Positions 56,126 through 64,000 of a DNA stretch of 64,000 nucleotides are shown piece by piece (position 1 is the first letter of the stretch; every line of letters starts with the position of its first letter). The stretch is from Bidens hawaiensis (lineage: Eukaryota > Streptophyta > Magnoliopsida > Asterales > Asteraceae), in contig JAIQDT010007336.1 in assembly GCA_021521415.1 (NCBI GenBank), positions 1 to 64,000 of the forward strand, read 5' to 3'. The notes under the pieces are model-generated. The model was not told where the DNA came from. It saw only the letters and a list, made by a program, of their open reading frames with translations, and did not search any database. A program made the position numbers and the translations under genes.

Positions 56126-59100
56126 ATGGTTAGTATATATCATTGATTTCTATCAATCCTACATCTTGTTTTCTAATATAAACCCTAATCTTTTATCTTG
56201 TTAAACCTTTTTTTTTCTTTTTTTGAAACCCTAAACTTAAGTGATGTTCCGTCGTAGATCAATAATCTGTTTTGCCTCATTTCAGGAAGGAAAGACGAGT
56301 TGGACCGTCGCAGATGCGGTAGACTACAAAGGCTACCCGGCTGATAAGTCAAAAACTGGTGGTTGGGTGCCTGCCGCCCTAATTCTTGGTGAGTCCATAC
56401 ATATTTTGTTTCATTGTTTTAGCATTCAAACATGTTCAAACATGCATGTGCGTGTGTAAGTGCATAGTGGTCCTGTGGTCAATCGGATTCATGGGTTCGG
56501 GTTAAGCTAACCATGGATGTCCACAAACAAACTTAGCATATCTGGCTAGCTAATTAAGAGAACTTTGATCAGAAATTGGACCACCATGGCGCCACTAGGT
56601 CAATTTATTGTGTAGTTTTGTGTTTGGTATCTTTATATATATACTTTTTCCTTTTGTTTTGGTTTCTATATATATGATTGAGAGTGCATACAAGGGAAGA
56701 AGTTAAAATCAATTTTTATCGCCACAACAAGTGTTACGCTTATATTTGCGTATATATAAGTCGAAAAGCCTTTTTATCGTTTTAAACGTTTATAAATCCT
56801 TATGAAATTTTATATTTCTTCTCACTTATAATATAATTGTTATCTCTATTTATATTCTACCTGAAAGAGGCTTGATAAAACTAGTATTTAAAGAAAAAAA
56901 ACTATGAACACAGAAGTTAAATACGCATGATTATAAGAAACGGGCTCTCATAGTTAAAAAAAATAGAATATATACATGTGTATAGAATTGTATTAATGTT
57001 ATCTTCTCTTTTCGTTCATTGAAATGGGGTGGCGTGGGGTAAATGTTTAAGTGAAGGTGGTTGAAAAGTTAGTATGCAAGTCATTCTGCATGATACATGA
57101 TTGCAAAGTGGCTAGAAGATGACAGAGAAAAATATGGTGTCATTCAATTGCTTAAAGTACTAGAAAATCTATAAAATAGTTGCTTTGGTATGTTTGCAAG
57201 TCATAATTATTTTCTTCAATAATCATTATAAATGGTAATTTGAGATATTACAAGTATACACACAAGAAAGTCATCATTTCAAAAACAAAAAAAAGTGACC
57301 CTTGTGACTGAAATCATAATAATTAATACTTGATGGCAACATTTATTTTGAGTGTATAATATGTGACCGGTTCATTTTGAAAGAAAAATGAGAAAAGATG
57401 CAAGTAAAAATTGAATGAATTACTGACAAAAAGGAATACATGGTATATATATTATTCATATCAAAATAATATATAATTATGTATGGGCTTAATTCTTATT
57501 TAAAGTACTTAAAACAATTAAATGAATATTTCCATACATTCTTTCTTATTTATTTAAAAGTATGTTCGACTTTTAAATGGTAATCACATGTTTTTATGTC
57601 TATCAATTTAAACTCTATGTTTATTTAGAAAAAGTGTGGTATATGCTGGTCACTAGTGCTTAATCATTGTACATGTGGGAATAATTGAGATATTTGGGGT
57701 CCCCCAATCAAAAAGGGCATTCAACATCCCACTCCCAACATTGTAAAAGTAGGGATAGGACAATTTCTTAATTTGTAAAAGCCAACACAAGGTATAATGT
57801 CTAGTCAAATCTCTTTCTTTTCATCGACACAAAAACAATGTAACAACAATAACTAGGAACATGCTCGAATGGCGTATTTTAAACCCATGTGACGTCCTTG
57901 TGCGTCTTTGGGTCCCTATCCACATACAGGGATGAGGTTGAATGGATTCTATGAGAGGGGAGTAGAGAAGTATTTTTGAATGTTGGAGGAAAACTTGGAC
58001 ACATGCTGGCATGACTGACGTTTTTAAGCATACATTTCAGTGTCTGAAACATTATAACTTAACTCAGGTTGTCATGTAGCTAAATTAATGTATTTTTGAT
58101 TTGTCGGCGGGAAAACTTGGACACATACTAACATGACTAACGTTTTTAAGTACACATTTCAGTGTCTGAAACATCATAACTTGACTCGGGTTGTCATGTA
58201 GCTAGATTAATCTTGATTTTGACTTGTGTTACATGACAGGAATTGAAATATGTGAGAGGTTATCAACAATGGGAATAGCAGTGAACTTGGTGACATATTT
58301 GAGTGGAACTATGCACCTCCCAAGTTCATCCTCAGCCAATGTGGTTACTGATTTTATGGGCACATCTTTTCTCTTGTGCCTACTTGGTGGCTTTTTAGCT
58401 GATGCTTTTCTTGGAAGATTCAAGACCATTGTCATCTTTGCCTTTATTCAAACACTAGTAAGTCTTCCTATCATACTCACTTTCTTACATTGCCATTTAC
58501 GGAACCGTATGACGTTATAAATAAACTAAAATTCATATAATAAAAAACATTAAAATACTAAATTAGTAAAGGATAGATTTTCAGAAAAGGAAAATGAAAT
58601 TAAAATAGAAACCTTATAAGAGTAAATATTCAATACTGAATCATTACATTGTCATTGTTAAGCTTAGTCACATAAGCATATAACTTTAGTCTCCAAATAT
58701 TCATTTTTATGTGCCCCCCTTTAATTTCAAAAACCAAACTTTTTCTATATATTTCCTGTCATCCTAACTTATTTCATGTCAACATTAATCATCTTATCAG
58801 GGTACCGGAACACTAGCACTATCAACAAAACTACCAAACCTCAGGCCGCCACCGTGCCACGCCAACGAGGAATGCAAAGAAGCGAACGGATTCCAAATGG
58901 GAATCCTCTACCTTGCTTTGTACCTCGTTGCACTTGGCACAGGCGGCCTGAAGTCCAGTGTGTCAGGGTTTGGGACCGACCAATTCGATGAAAAAGACGA
59001 AGCTGAAAAGACACAAATGGCGTATTTCTTCAATAGGTTCTTCTTCTTCATCAGCCTTGGCACACTCACTGCGGTCACAGTGCTCGTGTACATACAAGAT

Positions 59101-60749
59101 GAGATTGGTAGAAGTTTGGCTTATGGGATATGCACAATTTCAATGTTCATTGCTATTTTGGTGATATTATCCGGTACTAAAAGATATAGGTACAAGAAAA
59201 GTGCTGGAAGCCCTATTGTTAGTATTTTTCAAGTTTTGGTGGCTGCTATAAAAAAGAGGAACATGGATCTTCCTTATGACATAAACATGTACTACGAAAA
59301 CACACCCGAGGGTACGAGGATTCACCACACAAATCAGTTTAGGTGTTTGGACAAGGCTGCGGTTGTAGCCGAGGGAGATTTTGTGAAAACTGGCTCGGGT
59401 TCCACCCCGAACCCATGGAGATTATGTACGGTGACTCGGGTGGAAGAGGTTAAAATGATGGCTAGGTTGTTGCCTGTCTGGGCAACAACCATATTATTTT
59501 GGACTGCTTATGCTCAAATGATTACTTTTTCAGTTGAGCAAGCGTCCACGATGGAACGGTCCATTGGAGGGTTTAATATCCCTGCGGGGTCATTAACCGT
59601 CTTCTTTGTGCTTGCGATCTTGCTTACTTGTGCGGCTTATGATTGTTTGATCATCCCATTTTGGAAGAAATGGAAGGGAACACCAGGTAAATACAAATAC
59701 AATATTTTGTTTTGATACACTACTAAAAAACTATCATTTGCGATGATAGAAACAGTCGGTCGTAAAATAGTCGCAACACTCTTTTCGACCGATCTTTGTG
59801 TTCGCTTAGAGGTAGTTAATTACTTTTATGAAATCTTTTAGTTTCGCATGTTTGCAACTATCAAAGGTTGAATCGATATCTAGAACACGAAAGTATGAAA
59901 CAAATAAATAACACACATTATTATGAGAAAACTCACTTTATTATAACCAGAATAATAACTCAAAACCCAGTTACAATAATACTCGACGATTAAACCCTGT
60001 TGCTAATTTTGCGACCGTATAGTCGCAAAAAATTTGCTTTTTTTAAAAAAAAATTACAACTTTATGAATAATTAAATATATAGATACAACAATACAATTA
60101 TATATATCTTATTGTCGACCCTACCATAGTTTTGCTATTTATGGGATATACTAAGTACGATGATAAAAGTGTAGCTTGAAACAAACTATACTAAAACTAA
60201 GTAGGTGAATGGTGTATAATTATTTATTTGTTTTGGACAACAGGTTTCACTGATCTACAAAGAATGGGACTAGGATTGATCCTCTCAACCTTTGGAATGG
60301 CGGCAGCCGCTGTAGTCGAAATGAAACGATTATCTGTAGCCAAATCCGTAGGCGGAACTCCTCACGGAGGCTCACTTCCAATAAGTGTATTCATGCTCAT
60401 CCCACAATTCTTCCTAGTGGGCGCGGGCGAAGCATTCATATACACCGGACAACTAGACTTCTTCATCACAAGATCACCAAAAAGCATGAAAACAATGAGC
60501 ACCGGGTTGTTTCTAACCACGCTTTCACTCGGGTTTTTCATGAGCAGTTTTCTGGTGTCCGTGGTGAAGAAGGTGACCGGAAGCCACAATGGACAAGGGT
60601 GGCTAGCTGATGATATTGATCATGGAAGATTGGATTGCTTCTATGGGTTATTGGCGATTTTGGGTGTGGTTAATTTAGTTGTGTATCTTGTGGTGGCAGC
60701 TTGGAATAAAAAGGAAGATAAGGCAACAGAAATGGTGGAAGTTGTGTGA
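56126..60749 (+). CDS. NPF6.2: NRT1/PTR family transporter, NPF6.2 (NRT1.4)-like, 571 aa, five exons
   Basis: Proton-coupled major-facilitator transporter, probably low-affinity nitrate uptake at the plasma membrane, as for Arabidopsis NPF6.2 (petiole nitrate storage). Exons are 56126-56128 (ATG only), 56286-56388, 58240-58457, 58801-59686 and 60244-60749. All introns are GT-AG and the sum is 572 codons including TGA, the family's usual length. Visible marks are the start MEGKTSWTVADAVDYKG, ADKSKTGGW, ExxER (E38-R42), LLGGFLADAFLGRFKT (T98 aligns with the phosphorylated T101 of NRT1.1), ALGTGGLKSSVSGFGTDQFD and GAGEAFIYTGQLDFF. Y345 stands where NRT1.1 has nitrate-binding H356, as in my recollection of NPF6.2. 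No lesion was found. Assignment to NPF6.2 rather than another NPF6 member is by remembered similarity. Confidence 0.9.
57971..58212. repeat. Tandem duplication of a unit of about 121 bp in intron 2, next to the acceptor
   Basis: Two copies (about 57971-58090 and 58091-58212) share AAAACTTGGACACAT, CATTTCAGTGTCTGAAACAT and GGTTGTCATGTAGCTA. The true splice acceptor of exon 3 lies 27 bp beyond the second copy. Confidence 0.85.
59718..60050. mobile_element. CACTA-like insertion in intron 4 (ends incomplete)
   Basis: Starts CACTACTAAAAAACTATC, a CACTA-type terminus, followed by subterminal TCGGTCGTAAAATAGTCGC and later GCGACCGTATAGTCGC in opposing orientation. No AGTAGTG right terminus could be found, so the right border is approximate and the element is probably degraded. 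It lies wholly within the intron. Confidence 0.45.
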
Positions 60750-61519
60750 TTATTATATATTGATGATTGTTACTATGAAATTGTGTGGTTTCGTGTTTAT
60801 ATCGATTGTCACTTTTTCTTGTAATGTTCAAAAATAATCATATGAAATGAAATTATTTTCGTTTGGTGGTGAAGGGTTTTTGATAAATACTAAATAATAA
60901 CATGGAACGGAAACGATAAAACAAGCAAAGAACGTATTCTCAAGAATGATTATTTTTGATAAATTCATGAATGAGTAAAACATTACAATAGACCCATTTT
61001 GTATAGGGATTTCTAATTTTGCCAGGTATGTCGAAATTTCGAAATTACAAACGATAAAAGGAAATGACAAACATTATGGTAAATGAAAGCCTAAATTACA
61101 GCGTGCAGCTAGAAAACGTGTCAAATTGTCTTTGGAAGGTAATTTTAAATGCTACGAATCTTGAACAAAATGGCTTCACGGGTGAAATTGGAGGCCAAAT
61201 TCCACCAATGGCCCAAGATACGCTCGTATTAAGTTTGGGTTTTTTCAGCCTTGTTTACCCTATCAAGTTGGTTCATATAAGAGTCGGTCAACTCTTTGAG
61301 CAATTCCTCATCAGTTAATAGCTTTTCACATATTGATCCAATCGATCTCACGAAATAAACCATCTTATAAGTTATAAGTATTCAAAGTAAAATAGACTAA
61401 CGAGTAAAAATAATAAATTAAAAATTAAATAATAATTACACTACAACAAATAAGGCTCCTAATGAGCGGTTTTGTTTTTTTGTTAAGTCAGAAGCGGTTT
61501 CAAACTACTTTATATTACA
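60750..61519. other. 3' flank of the transporter gene
   Basis: Contains the 3' UTR, though no polyadenylation site can be fixed with confidence. A CACTACAACAAATAAGG sequence at 61439 resembles a CACTA-type left terminus without a partner. The 84-codon ORF at 61064-61318 has no recognisable motif. Confidence 0.45.
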
Positions 61520-62636
61520 CTAGGTTAAGAACCCGTGTATTACACGGTTGGACAATAAAAACGATATAATTAATAAATCTTTTTAAATACTTTATATGAT
61601 TAAACTTACGTATTACATATAATAATGAAAAATGAAAAGTTCATAAATCACTAAACTTACAAATAAGTTGTAAGTTTTATATATATAAATAAATTGCTAT
61701 GGTTTTACTGAAACATTAACAAACCATACGTTCAATAAAGCATGTACACATCATATACAGTTTTTTTTATTTGAATTAATTGCTAGTTTCTCTAACCATT
61801 AATGAGGTCATCTGATGCCCATTATTACTTTTATTTTTACCTGCAATTCACAACAAAAATAAACAAACTAACCATGATTTAATACCAACACTTGTCTCAT
61901 TCATTTAGTTCGATTTTTACATTCATAATCAGTCAAAAAGATCGAAAGAGAGAGAAAAAAAGGAAAGAAAGATTGGCTAAATTCATTTTAGCTCGGTTTC
62001 AAAATAATAAGGCTTTTGTATTCATATGTGACACCCATATTGCCAATCTAAATACTTGATAGGGAGTGTTCCGGTTCCGGTTCCAACCGGTCCATACAAA
62101 ATTAGTCACTTTGACATTCTACCCAATCCGCTTATGTTTTTGATCTTGTTAATAAGATTTTTTTTTTTTGCCAAAATAACCTAGAATAATATGATCAATT
62201 GGTTTCTACCCAACTCGCTAATGTTTTGATCATGTGTTTATCATGGTACATCCAAATTTGTCATTGACAAAGGGGATCTATTGCACGCAACTTGGAACAA
62301 AATATAAACCAAGAGTCAATATACTTCAGGTTTGTGAGAAGAGCAAATTAGTCATTTGGGCAATCATAATCAATAAAAGGGGTGGTGCAGTAAACATGAC
62401 TTTATAATATGAATCAAACTCCCTTAGTTGTAATCCACGATAAGGCTAAATAAGGAATGGATGGGATAATGAAGGCTATATAAGGAATGTTTTAAATCTT
62501 AATTAAATTTTTGTTTTAAATTAATAAATTTAATTAGAAATTATAGGTTAATACATGAGAGTGCCACTTGGCAAATTATTAGGTCAATTAAGGGGTTTGT
62601 GGTTCAATCAACATTTTTGTTATTTATAATAGTAGA
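61520..62636 (-). mobile_element. Non-autonomous Helitron, 1117 bp
   Basis: Read on minus, the 5' end is A|TCTACTATTATAAATAAC (TC after a flanking A). The 3' end has the stem-loop CCGTGTAATACACGG, nine bases, then CTAG followed by T. Insertion between A and T, a 5' TC, a hairpin about 10 bp from a CTRR end and the absence of terminal inverted repeats all fit a Helitron. No Rep-helicase coding sequence is present. Confidence 0.7.
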
Positions 62637-64000
62637 TTGTTGTTTATCTATCAAAGGTTGTCCTTTGCAGCGATTTATATATGATGTGGTGTTCAAATTA
62701 TGTTTACAACGGGTTTTTTTTTCTTTTCTTGGAAACAACGGGTTAGTTAACAATATATAGCTTTGTATTGAGCTTTATTATATTGAGCTCTATATTTATA
62801 CGGTTATACCTAATAATATTCAACTTTATGCCTAAAATTAAATATTATCCAGCAACATTAAAATACAAATCATCCAGCAACATTAAAAATCCAAATTTTA
62901 TACCAAAATATAAATTTTATAGATTTATATATACTAACAACAATATCAAAATATATAACTTCAAAATTAAGGTGTATGAGAATCATTGGACCCTTACAAA
63001 CAATCTATTAAAAATTTTCAGGATCAGTCTCATCATCAAATCGTCAAGGTCACATTATGCTTGGCCACTATCAAATCGTGCTAAATCTTAGAATTAAATA
63101 AATATAATTTAGAATAACCCGAACAACCCAAAATAACCCGAACAAACCACAACCTTAAATATAAGAACCTGAACAAACCAAAACCCAACCCAAACTAACG
63201 CAAACAAAAACCAAACAAACTAACGTGAACTAACTCAAACACAACCGAACATCACGACTCGAACTAACCATACATTTATCGTCTTACTTTTGAACACTTA
63301 AAAAACGAACACTTCTTTATTCAGTCATATGTAAGCCCGAAACCGAACAGTTGAAACACTTTTTTAAAAAATTATATCTAAACCTGAAAATTGAACAACC
63401 CGAACATTTTTTTCAATTATATCTAAAACCGAAAAGTATACCACCCGACCGAAGCCCAAACAACAAACCCGACTTGGTAGTTCAAACATATCGTGTACAA
63501 ACAAAGTATATAAATATATAGAAACTACTTACAAGGTAGGATATTGATTTTGAAGATTATAGACAAATTCAAACATATGTTTTATAACCATGTAACAGCA
63601 TTCCGAAATCAGCTTTTGGACTACGAAACAGTTCTGTTTTGTTTAAGGTGTTTCAAATATCAAACAATTTTATTATAAATCAAGACTTTTAGTCTACTAA
63701 ATTATAATGTTTTGAACTACTTTTATTTAGAAAAGTTTTACAAATTCGTAACCTAAATAAGCCAAAACAACCATGTAAATCAGAGGGTACGAATCTGTGC
63801 ACTGTTTATAAATTATTGATTGCTAATTCATACGAATGAATTAAAATGCGTAAAAATAATTTTAGAACCCTATTTCAATGAAGGTTATCATATAATCCAG
63901 TATTGCATTTTTCAGTTTGTTATGAACAGGATATGCCTATTTGTTTGATGGTTAAATCTAATGTCAAAACTGAAATGTTGCTAGAAGCAATGTTTTAACG
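62637..64000. other. AT-rich intergenic DNA with an AACCCGAACA-rich stretch
   Basis: At 63110-63260 and 63370-63480 short variants of AACCCGAACA/AACCAAAC recur, a degenerate simple-sequence region. The 107-codon ORF at 62768-63091 is AT-driven and carries no motif. No gene supported. Confidence 0.45.

Noticed and set aside
62768..63091. 107-codon ORF
   Set aside because: Low-complexity Lys/Asn/Ile/Tyr translation of AT-rich DNA.
1..64000. CRISPR arrays, bacterial-type operons, tRNA or rRNA genes
   Set aside because: None seen. Base composition, introns and transposon families are those of a plant nuclear genome. I could not run a tRNA search.

Overview
The window is repeat-rich nuclear DNA of a flowering plant. 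It holds one intact protein-coding gene, at about 56.1-60.7 kb on the + strand, and roughly a dozen transposable elements. I would place it in a eudicot, probably Asteraceae, because the element families resemble ones I associate with that family. That placement is from memory and no search was run. There are no operons, CRISPR arrays or convincing RNA genes.

Layout. 1-1.7 kb: 5' end of a Ty1-copia element on the minus strand (LTR, PBS, Gag, start of Pol). 1.7-10.8 kb: AT-rich intergenic DNA with a Mutator-like MITE (4541-4912), a PIF/Harbinger-like MITE with TAA duplications (7613-7924) and an LTR-like stretch (8281-8735). 10.8-13.9 kb: internally deleted copia remnant on +. 14.2-15.2 kb and 21.8-23.2 kb: two remnants of one non-LTR-type reverse transcriptase family, with a CCHC knuckle and a restriction-like-endonuclease-like C-terminus. 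15.7-21.8 kb: Ale/Retrofit-like copia on minus, broken in its RT by a 2.58-kb solo LTR flanked by CATAG. 23.2-30.5 kb: mostly featureless, apart from a degenerate tandem array (26.1-27.1 kb) and a fold-back element (28.2-28.4 kb).

30.5-51.5 kb is a nested transposon complex. A first Harbinger-type remnant (30484-31718) abuts a 1.4-kb element with long Mutator-like terminal repeats (31719-33136). A second Harbinger-type element on the opposite strand (about 33948-51465) carries a Myb/SANT-type ORF. That ORF is split by a complete but dead 9.7-kb Ty3-gypsy chromovirus (34743-44459, duplication GATGG). The upstream flank of the same ORF is split by a decayed 5.9-kb Ty1-copia element (45387-51299, duplication ATTTT).

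51.5-64 kb: a CACTA MITE (52957-53303, duplication AGT), the gene, and a non-autonomous Helitron (61520-62636). The gene has five exons encoding a 571-aa NRT1/PTR-family transporter closest to NPF6.2 (NRT1.4), a low-affinity nitrate transporter type. Its first coding exon contains only the ATG. No wholly new system was found. The most informative features are the insertion chronology readable from exact target-site duplications, a broken extra ORF upstream of gypsy gag, G-box and palindrome clusters in the gypsy LTRs, and the RLE-like reverse transcriptase remnants.
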